Source of the DNA: a virus | IMG/VR virus record: IMGVR_UViG_3300048904_000453 | Span: 1-48,612 of that record | Direction: 5' to 3' (one strand) | Length of the DNA: 48,612 nucleotides | Shown here: one piece after another, positions 6,507 to 16,066 of the stretch | Position numbering within the stretch: position 1 is the stretch's first letter | Layout of the letters: every line of letters begins with the position of its first letter | Made by a program: the position numbers and the translations under genes | The notes under the pieces: model-generated | Databases searched by the model: none | What the model saw: the letters and a program-made list of their open reading frames with translations, nothing else | Told to the model about the DNA's origin: nothing

Positions 6507-9500
6507 TAGCTAAGTTTCCCCATTCTGACGCGCAGCACTCCATTCCCGTCATATACGCTTATCTGGTTATTAGTTTGGACCATGCGGCCATTCCCCGGCT
6601 CATATCCATTATTTTCGAATACTCCGTTCTTATTCAGGCTCCATCCTGTTGTGCCGGAAACATAGTTCACTGACTGAATGAATTCGCCAATTTTTGCATT
6701 GGTGATCGAGCCGTTCTGAATAAATGCAGAGTTAATGAACACCTGTCCGTTCAGGGCGGCAAACGCCAGCTGGTAGTTTCCAGGCTCGCTCCCGGTGTAA
6801 ATGCCGAACTGGTCAGCATTAAACGCCACCGTTGACTTATACGAGGTGCCTGAAGGCTCAATACCGATCGCCATACCTGCGCTGTAATAGGTGTCCCCGC
6901 GCGTAATACCCATGCGCAGCGTATATGAGGCTTTAGCGGTTCCGTTATCAGTTACAGTGGCTGTCAGCTTTTCGTTTACTGCAGCATTCAGATCTCCTAT
7001 CTGAGCCTGCACCTGCGTTTCCAGCTGCGCCATTGCCTGTGACACTGTCGCCACAGTGGTTTTCACGGTAATGATGTCAGCGCGAACCTCTCCATTGATA
7101 GCGAACTGGTGATCGACAGTGGCGTTGTTATCCAGCGCGTTCTGCAGCATTCCTTCGATATTTGTATCGATTTTTCCGGTAAGATTTTCGAACGCTTCTG
7201 AGTTTCGAATCGCATCGTCGATGTAATCAATCATTCCAGGAATATCAGACGAAGCCTGACCTGATGCCTGGACGAATGCCGATACACCGAATGCATTCTT
7301 GGTGCGCACATACATGTAGTATGTCGTGTCAGCCTTCAACCCGTGAAGCGTCCACTGCGAAGCTCGACCAAGGAACTGCGCTTCATTCTCTACGGCGCCA
7401 ATGCTGCTAGCTGGCACCTCTCCGGTGTACCAGAACTCGAAGGATGTATCGGTTGTTGCTGACACGCTCATCACCGGCACGATGTCGGCGGAGAAGATGC
7501 CAGGCGTCCACTGAATGAAAGTTGGTGCAGAAGGAGCGCCGATTACAAGGCTAACCTGCGTTTCCGCGCCCTTCATGCCGTTCTCATTCCGGCCACGCAC
7601 ACCGAGCGAGTAGCTGCCAGCTTCCAGACCGTAAAAGTCATATCGGAACTGGTCAGTTTCGTACTGAGCCACTACCTTGCCGTCCATACTGTAGACATAG
7701 AGCTCGAAAACGATCTTCTTAGTGAGCGTTGCAGTCTCCCACGTCGACGACACCTGAATAGTCTCGCTGTTGACGTTGATGATGCGCAGGTTCTCAATGT
7801 TCGGCACACGATAACCATTTAGCGTATCGCCGGGCGTATCGAATACCGCGCCATCATCAACTACAGCCTGCTTATTAGGGTCGTACAGCGTTGCAGAAAT
7901 GGAGTAAACCGAGTTGTTCTCGTCTTCAGAAATACCCATGATGCGAAACAGGCGCGGCGCGACATCATCAGTAGAAATCACGAACACGGTGCCATCACGC
8001 ACCCACGCTGGCGCAGTTTTGAGGCGGATAACGCGACCTGTGACACTGGCAATCTCGTATTTAATGAACTTGCCAGTTGAACCCATGATCGACATTTTGT
8101 CTCCGCTGCCGGCCAACTCAGACACATCAGCATCAACCGTTATTGACGTGCCGCTGTGCGAGATGATTCGACCGCCGAGGCGCGTGGCTGCATAGTTGTT
8201 ATCAAGAATCTCAACTACATCACCGGGGATAAAGCGGATAGCTTCGCGCGCCATCTTGAAGGTGTATTTTTTTGTCTCTCGCTTGCAGGTCTCAAGCATC
8301 CACTTACCTGTTCGGTAAGCCTGGCCTCGTGAGGTGCAACCGAAGGCCTCCATCGTGGTTTCGTTGTAACCGTAGCGGTCGATCATTTGATCGTCAGACA
8401 CGTATTCTTTCACTTGTGACCAGCCGTTATTAGGGTCGGTCCACGAAACAATTACCGCATTGACACGCTCCGAACGCTTCATCGACCCGCCAGTAAATAA
8501 CCCATCCACTACGTTTGCATTAGTGATTGATGCAACCGGGTCCTGCGGGTTATCCAGCATCACTGAGAAACGCATGCCATCCCATAATGCGATGCCACGG
8601 AACATGCCAGCGATATCGTCCAGCAGGTCGCGCGCGCTTTTCTGCTCTGTGATGTATGCATTAAGCGTGAAGCGAGGCTCTTTGCCGCCAAAGCCATCAT
8701 CTACAAGCTGATCGCAAAACTGCGAAAGCACGTACAGGCTGCCGTCATCGACATCAACATAGCCCGCGCGTCGTGCCAGACCGTAACGCGTGTTCTTCAC
8801 CAGTGCGCGGAACAACCAGGCTGGATTGTTCGTCCATGCCGATTTGAACCCACCTGTCCAGATTCCAGTGTAAGTGCGGGCGATCGGGTCATAGTTATCC
8901 GGCACATCGACAATCAACCCGCGCAGATGGTAGGTGCGAGATGGCGTATCTGTGTACTGGTCACGGTCAACCACGCAGCCAGCTACAGCAGCATAGGGGT
9001 ATGACAGGTTATCGTCGGTGATTTCGGTGAAGCTGTTCCAGATGGTTCCGTTGTTCAGCAGGTCGCTAGAGCTGTCAGCTGTAACGCGGCGCAGGCGGAT
9101 GTCGAATGGCTTAGTTTCTGGCGCGTCAAACAAGTGTGCTTCAAGGTATTCACCAGACTGCTTACCGGTGATCGTCACCGTCTTCTGGATTTGCCATGCA
9201 CCGGCGCTACCCGAGCGGGTTTCGATTACCATCGTCACAGATGTTTCGTGCTGATTACCTTTGCTGTCCTGCTCAACAAGGCTGGACACGCCGATATTCA
9301 TACGCACGCGATCGACATCAGTGTCCGTTACCGTGCGCACCAGAGGCGTAGCCTGAGTCACGTCGGTGTTAACGACCGTAGTCGCCTCAATGGTATTGAA
9401 GCCGTTGATTGGCGTCTGTGTCGCCGTGCCCGGGCGCCACGCCACGCTCACACCATTAATCGTCGTGCCGCCGAGGGAATCGGTGACCGGCGTCTTATTC

Positions 9501-9646
9501 AGCATGAACGAGGAAAGGTGCTGCTGGTCTACCGGTCCGTAGATTGGGCCTTCACTGATAAGGTCGAGAACGCGGAGGAATTGCTTCGATTTGAGGTTGT
9601 CGTCGATTAATTTTGGAGTACTGCCACCGCCGCCGCCTGAGCCCAT
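6506..9646 (-). CDS. J: Tail tip / host specificity protein J
   Basis: Central tail-tip protein of 1046 residues, slightly shorter than lambda J (1132). The N-terminus is characteristic: Gly/Ser-rich MGSGGGGGSTPK followed by LISEGPIYGPVD and TPVTDSLGGTTINGV. Fibronectin type III-like domains follow around residues 600-790 (YSLGVRGRNENG; TTYYMYVRTKNAFGV). A helical section (about 800-900) precedes the C-terminal beta-rich region that in lambda contacts the receptor. The protein forms the tail spike hub, penetrates the outer membrane and determines host range. It lies in the usual order I-J and is separated from I by 9 bases. Confidence 0.96.
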   Translation of the reverse strand: MGSGGGGGSTPKLIDDNLKSKQFLRVLDLISEGPIYGPVDQQHLSSFMLNKTPVTDSLGGTTINGVSVAWRPGTATQTPINGFNTIEATTVVNTDVTQATPLVRTVTDTDVDRVRMNIGVSSLVEQDSKGNQHETSVTMVIETRSGSAGAWQIQKTVTITGKQSGEYLEAHLFDAPETKPFDIRLRRVTADSSSDLLNNGTIWNSFTEITDDNLSYPYAAVAGCVVDRDQYTDTPSRTYHLRGLIVDVPDNYDPIARTYTGIWTGGFKSAWTNNPAWLFRALVKNTRYGLARRAGYVDVDDGSLYVLSQFCDQLVDDGFGGKEPRFTLNAYITEQKSARDLLDDIAGMFRGIALWDGMRFSVMLDNPQDPVASITNANVVDGLFTGGSMKRSERVNAVIVSWTDPNNGWSQVKEYVSDDQMIDRYGYNETTMEAFGCTSRGQAYRTGKWMLETCKRETKKYTFKMAREAIRFIPGDVVEILDNNYAATRLGGRIISHSGTSITVDADVSELAGSGDKMSIMGSTGKFIKYEIASVTGRVIRLKTAPAWVRDGTVFVISTDDVAPRLFRIMGISEDENNSVYSISATLYDPNKQAVVDDGAVFDTPGDTLNGYRVPNIENLRIINVNSETIQVSSTWETATLTKKIVFELYVYSMDGKVVAQYETDQFRYDFYGLEAGSYSLGVRGRNENGMKGAETQVSLVIGAPSAPTFIQWTPGIFSADIVPVMSVSATTDTSFEFWYTGEVPASSIGAVENEAQFLGRASQWTLHGLKADTTYYMYVRTKNAFGVSAFVQASGQASSDIPGMIDYIDDAIRNSEAFENLTGKIDTNIEGMLQNALDNNATVDHQFAINGEVRADIITVKTTVATVSQAMAQLETQVQAQIGDLNAAVNEKLTATVTDNGTAKASYTLRMGITRGDTYYSAGMAIGIEPSGTSYKSTVAFNADQFGIYTGSEPGNYQLAFAALNGQVFINSAFIQNGSITNAKIGEFIQSVNYVSGTTGWSLNKNGVFENNGYEPGNGRMVQTNNQISVYDGNGVLRVRMGKLS

Positions 9647-9655
9647 GCTTTCACC

Positions 9656-10180
9656 TTAACTAATTGAGATATTCCAGTCCTGATTGTTCGACGTGTCGAT
9701 GCCAAGGCTGATTACGTTTGAGCCAACAACCATCTCACCCAATAGCAGAGGAACCGGTCTGCCCTGCCCAATGCGGTTCTCCGCGCTGGTGAATGAGTTG
9801 TTGGTGATGGAATTGCTGTCCTGATCCGCTGATGAGCTCGTCTTCATGTGCGAGGTCATATAGAGCGAATAGGCAACTGAAGCGACAGTGACCGCGACCA
9901 TAATCCACACGGCCGCCACCGCCGAAATCGAACCTTCTACGATCGGCACGAACAACACCGTAGCGCCATCTTTGATATGCCGGTTCATGTGGAATTCAAG
10001 GTTGTCGGCTGAGATGTCGCTGCCATCGATGCGCATGCGCAGTCGGGTTTGGTAGAAGTCGCGTTTGAATGCTGGGCACTGAGCCAGCAACAGGCGTAAC
10101 CCCTGGGATGGGGTATCTACGTTTAAAGCGATTTGGCGGAAGTGTCGTCGTAAATTCCCCGCAAATCTAAAGATGAGCAT
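9656..10180 (-). CDS. I: Tail assembly protein I
   Basis: Encodes 174 residues and matches lambda gpI in length and context. The N-terminal half is a ubiquitin-like domain, and residues about 75-110 contain a hydrophobic segment (AAVWIMVAVTVASVAYSLYM). The C-terminal end contains VPLLLGEMVVGSNVIS. gpI is needed for tail-tip assembly but is absent from mature virions. The start at 10180 overlaps K by 58 bases, as in related phages, and no closer in-frame ATG gives a complete domain. Confidence 0.9.
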   Translation of the reverse strand: MLIFRFAGNLRRHFRQIALNVDTPSQGLRLLLAQCPAFKRDFYQTRLRMRIDGSDISADNLEFHMNRHIKDGATVLFVPIVEGSISAVAAVWIMVAVTVASVAYSLYMTSHMKTSSSADQDSNSITNNSFTSAENRIGQGRPVPLLLGEMVVGSNVISLGIDTSNNQDWNISIS

Positions 10181-10851
10181 TGTTCATGCCTCCAGATGGA
10201 GTGGATCAGGGGTACGTGAATCTGACGAAGCGGTTCGCGGCGGCTAAGCCTGCCGTGCACTTCGTGATGCAGGACGATGTTGTCACCAAGCCAGATCATG
10301 GCGTGGCATGGGTCGCACTCGGGAAAGGCGCGGCGGATAATCACATCGCCTGGCTGAATAGCCTCGAAGCCAACCTCGTGAAATCCGTTGGATGCCATGT
10401 TCTTTAGGTAGAGGTTTTCACCGCGGACCCACCAACCGTTGGTTCTCTCGAAGTCGGGCAAATCAATGCCGCACAGATGATATGCGTCCCGAAACAGCGT
10501 GTAGCAGTCCATCACGCCATGCTCGAACCGGCGCCCCAGCAAATGCGGGACAGGCCGGAATTTTCGTAGCTCACCACCACTTGCCAGCCACCAGTCGATG
10601 CCGGATGCCAGTTGTGCAGTGCGATCGGCAGCGGACAGCACCAGTTTTTTCTCAGGGTGAGAATGAAAAACGGCGGTGATTTCTCCCGACGCTTCTGCTT
10701 CAAGCCAGTCATTTTCGCCTATCCGGAAGTTACGCCCCGGTTCAGGATGTTCATTCGCGCAACGCCACAAGCGGTTATCGTCGATAATCAGCCCGCACAC
10801 CTCATTTGCTGACTCGGCAGCGTATGCCAGGCATTCAGATTCAATCATCAT
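10123..10851 (-). CDS. K: Tail assembly protein K (JAMM plus NlpC/P60 peptidase)
   Basis: Two-domain protein of 242 residues. The N-terminal Mov34/JAMM metalloprotease-like domain shows the zinc motif in FHSHPEKKLVLSAAD (His63, His65, Asp76). The C-terminal NlpC/P60 domain has Cys116 in HGVMDCYTLF, His183 in CHAMIWLG and a further His at 195/196. In lambda this protein acts during tail-tip assembly, and the peptidoglycan hydrolase half may help DNA entry. It overlaps L by four bases and I by 58. Confidence 0.94.
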   Translation of the reverse strand: MMIESECLAYAAESANEVCGLIIDDNRLWRCANEHPEPGRNFRIGENDWLEAEASGEITAVFHSHPEKKLVLSAADRTAQLASGIDWWLASGGELRKFRPVPHLLGRRFEHGVMDCYTLFRDAYHLCGIDLPDFERTNGWWVRGENLYLKNMASNGFHEVGFEAIQPGDVIIRRAFPECDPCHAMIWLGDNIVLHHEVHGRLSRREPLRQIHVPLIHSIWRHEQCSSLDLRGIYDDTSAKSL

Positions 10852-11552
10852 GACACCTTAGCTGAGCCGGGATAGCCGCCGTATGGCAACGCACTTGGTT
10901 TAGCGAAACGAAGACGGCAGCCGCTGCGATGCTTGGAGCATTTATCTCGCGACATGTCGGAGGTTGGGTTGTCTTTCTCGTCAGCAACGGGTCCGCCGGA
11001 GTAACCGCAACCATCGCCGCGATAAACCCACTGGCAGACGTCAGCCAGAATTGTACGAGCCGGAATAATCGCATTGTCGCAATCGACCGGAGTGGCAAGG
11101 TTATAGGTGACCGTCTCGAAGGTTTCTTCCGCCATTTCCTCGATAACGTAGCGCGACACCGCTTCCATAGTCGGATCTGCATCAGCGTTTCCGTTCGGAA
11201 AGTTAACCGCGTCGAGATGCTTAACCAAAACCTGCCGGCGCGTTACTACTGCACCCAGCGCATCCTCGAAATCGTGGTTGATGCCGGTTATCAGTCCGGT
11301 GATGTTTGCCACTTTCATCGTCGGCCGCGAATAGGTGCCTTCTGACTTAACCTCAAAGCCTTCAACGTCAATGGGGTATGCCGAATAAGCAACTTTCTGC
11401 CAGATGACGTCGTTGAAATAACCGTTTGTTCCAGCATGAAATCGGAGAACGTCGCCACCAAATGCTTGCAGGTCCACTTCGTAAAGGTCGAGCATTGCTC
11501 CGACACCGGCTTCAACACTCTCTATGATGAGTTCTGCTGGTATATCTCTCAT
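10848..11552 (-). CDS. L: Minor tail protein L
   Basis: Encodes 234 residues, the usual gpL length. The C-terminal region holds four cysteines (Cys173, Cys182, Cys205, Cys212) in CQWVYRGDGCGYSG and CSKHRSGC, matching those reported to bind an iron-sulfur cluster in lambda gpL. The protein is part of the tail-tip complex joined to M and H. ATGA-type overlaps occur on both sides (M upstream, K downstream). Confidence 0.95.
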   Translation of the reverse strand: MRDIPAELIIESVEAGVGAMLDLYEVDLQAFGGDVLRFHAGTNGYFNDVIWQKVAYSAYPIDVEGFEVKSEGTYSRPTMKVANITGLITGINHDFEDALGAVVTRRQVLVKHLDAVNFPNGNADADPTMEAVSRYVIEEMAEETFETVTYNLATPVDCDNAIIPARTILADVCQWVYRGDGCGYSGGPVADEKDNPTSDMSRDKCSKHRSGCRLRFAKPSALPYGGYPGSAKVS

Positions 11553-11902
11553 CTCGGCACCTGCTCAAAGGTTGCTGTCAGCTGGCTTAGGCTTCCCGTT
11601 GTTTGCAGTGACCATGACCGACATACATACAGCCCTTGCACGCCGGTATCCGATGGCGTCCAGTTGAACGCCTCCACCGCCATGCGTGCCTTCAGGAATG
11701 CATCCACGGCTTTGGCTGTGTTTGGACGGCTGCACTTCGAATCGTCGCGCCCAATGAACGTCAGCGAGTATTTTCCCATCAATGGGTTGATGCCCTTAAC
11801 CTGACGCTGTTCATAGCCATCGCCCAACTTCACGACGGCTACATCAGGCGAGCGATCGCCCGTGAAGCCCTTTTGAGGGCTCCATGTGAAAGTTTCTGGC
11901 AT
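11549..11902 (-). CDS. M: Minor tail protein M
   Basis: Encodes 117 residues with the lambda gpM start (ETFTWSPQKGF) and the conserved VKLGDGYEQRQVKGINP segment. It caps the tail-tip complex and contacts tube and tape measure. It overlaps L by four bases and is 11 bases from H. Confidence 0.94.
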   Translation of the reverse strand: MPETFTWSPQKGFTGDRSPDVAVVKLGDGYEQRQVKGINPLMGKYSLTFIGRDDSKCSRPNTAKAVDAFLKARMAVEAFNWTPSDTGVQGLYVCRSWSLQTTGSLSQLTATFEQVPR

Positions 11903-11913
11903 GGGATTTCCTG

Positions 11914-14900
11914 TTATTTACGAGGTTGAAGCATGCCGCCCGGGCGAGTGCTCTGGTCTTTCATCTGATAAAGCGCGACCTGCTTCATCATGCCTGCCAT
12001 TTTATTCATGGTGGCGTCGTCAATGCCGTTTGTGGTCTGAATGTGGAAATGCACTTCCTGCTGAATAGTGCTGCCACTTCCTCCCGCACCGCCAATATCC
12101 CGGTTGCTGATTACCGATCCATTGTCGCCGGGGATCATGTACTGGCTGCCATTGCTGGCTTTGAAGATTTCAGGCTTACCGCCTTCACCTACGCGGTACA
12201 TGGAATTGGCGTTTACGGGACCGCCGTGCTCGCGCATGCCTGCGAGTGACATTGTTTGCGCTGTAGTCATAGCCGTGGTGTAGCCAGCCAGGCCAGCCGC
12301 TGCCGCGCCGCCTGATGTTGCTACAGACGCCATCATTGCAGCAGGAGACCATGCTGCGAGTAATGTGGCCGCTGCAGCTGCGCCAGTGGCAGTTGATGTT
12401 GCAAGTGCCGCAGCTGCCGTCGCTTGGTTGGCTGCAATGGCTGTCTGCTGTGCCGTCTGCCCCATTACCGCAGATTCAACCCATCGGATGCCCATTTCCA
12501 CCAAACTACTTACCACACCATTCAGAACTGCTGAACCAAGATTGGCGAAGGCTTCTGATAGGCTTTGAGTACCATTGAGAAGGCCCGTAATGGCGTTAGA
12601 TGCGCCACCGCCTAACGATTCAATGGCTGTTCCGAGCAGTTCATTTGATTCACTCTGAGCCTTATAAATCTGCCACTGCGCCGCGATCCTTTGCTGCTCG
12701 TATTCGTTATTAGCTGCATTTCGCAAAGAAAGCCCTTGCTGCTCACTAATCAACTTCTGCTGCTCAAACTGTTTGATGAGCGAGAGCTTTTGAGCATTTT
12801 CATTGGCAAGCTTCTGAACAGGATCGATTTCTCCGACGGCCTCTAAAGCGGGCGATACCACTTGCTGAGCTCTGATTTTTGCAAGGTTGACCTGATGCTG
12901 CTTTTCAAGCTGCTCTGCCGTAGCGTTAGCCTGCTGTTGAGTGATTTTCTTCGCAGAGAGCGCAGTCTGCAGGTCTTCAACATCCTGTTTGTAGCTCGCG
13001 TTCTCTCTGGCTTCCGGCAAGAGTTTCTCTGCCGCCGCCTGAGCTCGAATCGCATTTCCTGTATCCCATTTAGCAGCTGCATATTGCCCGGCCAGCTGCA
13101 AATCTTTGGCTGTTGCCGCACTACCAAGAGACTGCTGTGCAGTGAGGATCGCCTGGTCCCTGCTTAGCTGACGAGTCGAGTCTCCTGCTAACTCTGACTG
13201 CTGTTTCAGGTTAGCCAGTTTTTGCGCGATGGACTCAGCCTGATTTTCAGCCTTTTTGCCTTCTGCTATTCCCGCGCGAGTTTCTTTGTTTCGGTTTGCT
13301 TCTGCTTGTTGAAGGTCGTATTGGGCACCAGCCAGTTCACCTGCAGTATTTATCTGGTTCTGATTGCCACCCTTAGCGTTAGCCTCCATTCTCGCCTTGG
13401 TGACGGCGCGTAGACGCTTATCAGTGATGGCAAGTAAGGCGTTCTCATCCTGCAAATCCTTGTTGAACGCGTCAGCCTGATCGCTTCGCGGGATCTGCAG
13501 ACTGGTTGAGTTGAATTTCTCCTTCGCCCGGCTGGCAAAATCAATCGCATTACCAAATTGATTCATCAGGCCAGAAGCAACTCCAGCGGCCTCACCATCT
13601 CGTTTAAGCAGGTCGATACCCTGCGCAAAGGTGCCATTCATCTGTGCGCGTAGAATGCCGGTCTTGCTGACTGTCTGGCTCAGTTTGTTCTGAGCTGTCT
13701 CATTCTGCGCCAGCAGTTGCGTGTGCTCGCTCTGTGCATCTGTCAGTTCTGAAAGCGTAACCTTGTAGAGCAGGCTGCCTTCCTGAAGATAACTAAGCGT
13801 GCGGCGTAGTCGGAATTGCTGCAGCTCGTTAGATTCAAGGTTGGACTGGTTGTCCTTGATCGCATCAGCCTGTGCCTTGATGGATTTGGTTGCATTGTCG
13901 ATTTCAGCGGCTAGCTGAACCTGACTCATGCCTTTCATCTTGGCAACAACACCATCAAGCTTGTCAGCGAAGTCGATGCTTTCCTGCCGGGCCTGCTGCA
14001 TCTTCTGATACAGATAAAATATGCCGGCGGCAGCAATCACAGCTGCGCCTGCAGGTCCGCCAATTAACGCCAATGCTCCTCTTGCTAACCCGCCAACCGT
14101 GGTAGTTGCAGCAGCTGATGCTGCGGTAGCCGTTCTTGTCGCTGCTGCTTCTGCTAGCTGAGCTTCTGCATAGGTTGCTGACCGCTGGATAGCAACTGAC
14201 TTCATTGCGATCAGGTTTTCGAGAGCGAACGCTTCCGCAGCCGATCCTCTGGCAACATTGTATTCAGTCTGAGCCAAGGCAAGGTTTGACAATGCCATCT
14301 CTTTGTCCAGACCAGCCTTAATGGTCGTCACTCGAGCGGCATTGGCAATTGCTGCTGTTGATTGCGCAGTAGCGGCGGTCTGCGCTTTCGCGGCGAGTGA
14401 ATCGTCGATGCGAGCTTTGGTTGCGAGAGCCAACGCGCCAGCAAAACGTCCACCAAAAACTACGGCAGCGACAGCAATGGCATTCGCTACAACATCAAGA
14501 TTCTGACTAAGCGAGATAACGCTATCGTTAAACACTCGAATAGTGGTCGATACGCTCGAACTTTCCCCAACGAACTTAGTGATGTTGTTGGTGGCGATCG
14601 TAAAGGCTTGCCCCATAGTGGTTACGGTATTGGCGAACTCTTTTGCGATCGCCCCGCTCTGTTGAAGTAGCCCATTCACTACGACTTCAGTGGTTAGCTT
14701 GCCTTGCGCCGCCATGGCGCGGAGCTGCCCAATTGTTACACCCAGCGAATCCGCAAGCGCCACAGCTAAGCGGCTTCCGTTCTCTGAGATTGAGTTGAAT
14801 TCCTCGCCACGCAGAACGCCAGACGCGAGAGCTTGTGAAAGCTGCGTCATCGTCGAGCTGGCTTCTTCGGTCGTGGCACCAGATACTGCCAATCCTTTGT

Positions 14901-15357
14901 TGATTGTCGAGGTCAGTGTGATTAGGTCTTTAGTGCTTGTGCCGGCGCTGCGTGTTGCACGCTCGAGGCGGCCATACAAAGTTGCAGTAGCTGCCAGGCT
15001 GCTCATGGTGTTCTGGGAAATGTCGAAAACGCGCTGAGTCACTTCAGCCAGTGATTCATTGGCCCGGACGGAGTTAGCCAGTTTGTTGTTGACGGTTACC
15101 CACTCGTTGCCATATGCGGCTACCTGCTGTACAGAAATGGCAGCAATAACGCCACGGGCAATGGTACTTAAACCAGATAATGTGCGCTGCATCGTTGCCA
15201 CAGAGCGCTCGGTGCGGTTCACACTCGCTTCGAGCCTCCCCATGCTGCCGCCCATGCCATTCAGCGCAGCATCGACTTCGCGACGAGCAGCAAGCAAGCG
15301 TGCGGTATCCATATCAACTTCATAAATAATGCTGCCTGCGTTTAAAGTACCTGCCAT
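11914..15357 (-). CDS. H: Tape measure protein H
   Basis: Encodes 1147 residues from the ATG at 15357, which has GAGG 7 bases upstream. The upstream in-frame ATG at 15375 abuts a terminator and lacks a ribosome site. The N-terminal part has the tape-measure core (about residues 60-280). Then come Ala-rich helical repeats, hydrophobic segments near 425-450 (GPAGAAVIAAAGIFYLY), long coiled coils to about 900, a Gln-rich stretch and a C-terminal domain that may be processed, as in lambda gpH. It sets tail length and probably forms a channel at ejection. A cargo segment (15.4-16.4 kb) separates it from its chaperone. Confidence 0.95.
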   Translation of the reverse strand: MAGTLNAGSIIYEVDMDTARLLAARREVDAALNGMGGSMGRLEASVNRTERSVATMQRTLSGLSTIARGVIAAISVQQVAAYGNEWVTVNNKLANSVRANESLAEVTQRVFDISQNTMSSLAATATLYGRLERATRSAGTSTKDLITLTSTINKGLAVSGATTEEASSTMTQLSQALASGVLRGEEFNSISENGSRLAVALADSLGVTIGQLRAMAAQGKLTTEVVVNGLLQQSGAIAKEFANTVTTMGQAFTIATNNITKFVGESSSVSTTIRVFNDSVISLSQNLDVVANAIAVAAVVFGGRFAGALALATKARIDDSLAAKAQTAATAQSTAAIANAARVTTIKAGLDKEMALSNLALAQTEYNVARGSAAEAFALENLIAMKSVAIQRSATYAEAQLAEAAATRTATAASAAATTTVGGLARGALALIGGPAGAAVIAAAGIFYLYQKMQQARQESIDFADKLDGVVAKMKGMSQVQLAAEIDNATKSIKAQADAIKDNQSNLESNELQQFRLRRTLSYLQEGSLLYKVTLSELTDAQSEHTQLLAQNETAQNKLSQTVSKTGILRAQMNGTFAQGIDLLKRDGEAAGVASGLMNQFGNAIDFASRAKEKFNSTSLQIPRSDQADAFNKDLQDENALLAITDKRLRAVTKARMEANAKGGNQNQINTAGELAGAQYDLQQAEANRNKETRAGIAEGKKAENQAESIAQKLANLKQQSELAGDSTRQLSRDQAILTAQQSLGSAATAKDLQLAGQYAAAKWDTGNAIRAQAAAEKLLPEARENASYKQDVEDLQTALSAKKITQQQANATAEQLEKQHQVNLAKIRAQQVVSPALEAVGEIDPVQKLANENAQKLSLIKQFEQQKLISEQQGLSLRNAANNEYEQQRIAAQWQIYKAQSESNELLGTAIESLGGGASNAITGLLNGTQSLSEAFANLGSAVLNGVVSSLVEMGIRWVESAVMGQTAQQTAIAANQATAAAALATSTATGAAAAATLLAAWSPAAMMASVATSGGAAAAGLAGYTTAMTTAQTMSLAGMREHGGPVNANSMYRVGEGGKPEIFKASNGSQYMIPGDNGSVISNRDIGGAGGSGSTIQQEVHFHIQTTNGIDDATMNKMAGMMKQVALYQMKDQSTRPGGMLQPRK

Positions 15358-15374
15358 TCGCTTTTCCTCGGGCA

Positions 15375-15399
15375 TAAAAAAACCCCGCCGGAGCGAGGT
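15375..15399 (-). terminator. Intrinsic terminator after BamE-like gene
   Basis: On the minus strand ACCTCGC, loop TCCG and GCGGGGT are followed by a T-run. It lies between the lipoprotein gene and tape measure, so it marks the end of a cargo unit inside the late operon. Confidence 0.8.
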
Positions 15400-15419
15400 T
15401 TAATGTTTGTGTTTGATGC

Positions 15420-15716
15420 TTAAAACTTAGATTTACTTACTGAGTAAGATTCGACTTTTCCATCATGAGTTTTGACCGTCAATATCTTGGCATCGGCGCC
15501 GAACGCACTGCCGATGCTGTATGTCCACATGAGTAGTTCATTACCTTCTGAATCCACAGTGGTTGACGAAGGCTTGCCAAAGTAAGAGATGACCTCTTGT
15601 TTAGTTGTCTGCCCTTTATGCACATTGGCTAGTTTCGATTCATCAAAATTGTTGCCGGTATATACGCAGCCAGATAGAACCATTGCCAGCAAAGATCCAA
15701 TAATCAGCTTCTTCAT
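15420..15716 (-). CDS. BamE/SmpA-like lipoprotein
   Basis: Encodes 98 residues from the ATG at 15716, preceded by GGGGGAAGGAA. The signal peptide ends in LSGC (Cys17). The mature part matches the BamE/SmpA/OmlA fold pattern: HKGQTTKQEVISYFGKPSS, then a strand pair LLMWTYSI and VKTHDGKVESYSVSKSKF. In E. coli BamE belongs to the outer-membrane assembly complex; phage copies are of unknown role and may alter the envelope of the lysogen. The gene has its own terminator and an extended -10-like TGCTAGGAT upstream, so it is probably a moron. The lipoprotein call is firm and the fold call good. Confidence 0.75.
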   Translation of the reverse strand: MKKLIIGSLLAMVLSGCVYTGNNFDESKLANVHKGQTTKQEVISYFGKPSSTTVDSEGNELLMWTYSIGSAFGADAKILTVKTHDGKVESYSVSKSKF

Positions 15717-15802
15717 TTCCTTCCCCCAAAAGCGTGTCGTGGGATAAATCCTAGCATGGAGTGGGCGCAAGTTGGTGCAAAACCATAAGCACTGATCATC
15801 TA

Positions 15803-16066
15803 TCAGGATTCACTATCTTCTTGGTTCAGATTACTCTCAACGCGATCCATTTGTTTTTTCCATTGGTCATTAGCCATGTCATAAAAAGACAGGCTTACAT
15901 GCCCGCTGATTAAAGACATCATGGCTGCAGAACTGAATAGATAAAACCCTCGCAGCCTTGTGCCAATATTTTCATAGGTGATTTCTATGGACAGACCGCC
16001 TTTAAAGGTATCCTTTCCGTCCGATATGGCTGCTGCTTTCTGTGCATCTCTTCGTGAAAATGACAT
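15803..16066 (-). CDS. Hypothetical protein, antisense overlap with plus-strand gene
   Basis: Encodes 87 residues from ATG 16066 with a GGGAG about 10 bases upstream. A hydrophobic stretch (FYLFSSAAMMSLISGHVSL) lies near the centre and the C-terminus is acidic. Its first 27 codons are antisense to the start of the plus-strand gene 15987-16373, so at least one of the two starts is probably wrong. I do not recognise a family, and it may be spurious. Confidence 0.3.
   Translation of the reverse strand: MSFSRRDAQKAAAISDGKDTFKGGLSIEITYENIGTRLRGFYLFSSAAMMSLISGHVSLSFYDMANDQWKKQMDRVESNLNQEDSES

Noticed and set aside
9134-9610. 158-codon plus-strand frame opposite J
   Set aside because: Antisense to the conserved N-terminal part of J, with no start signal or recognisable domain.
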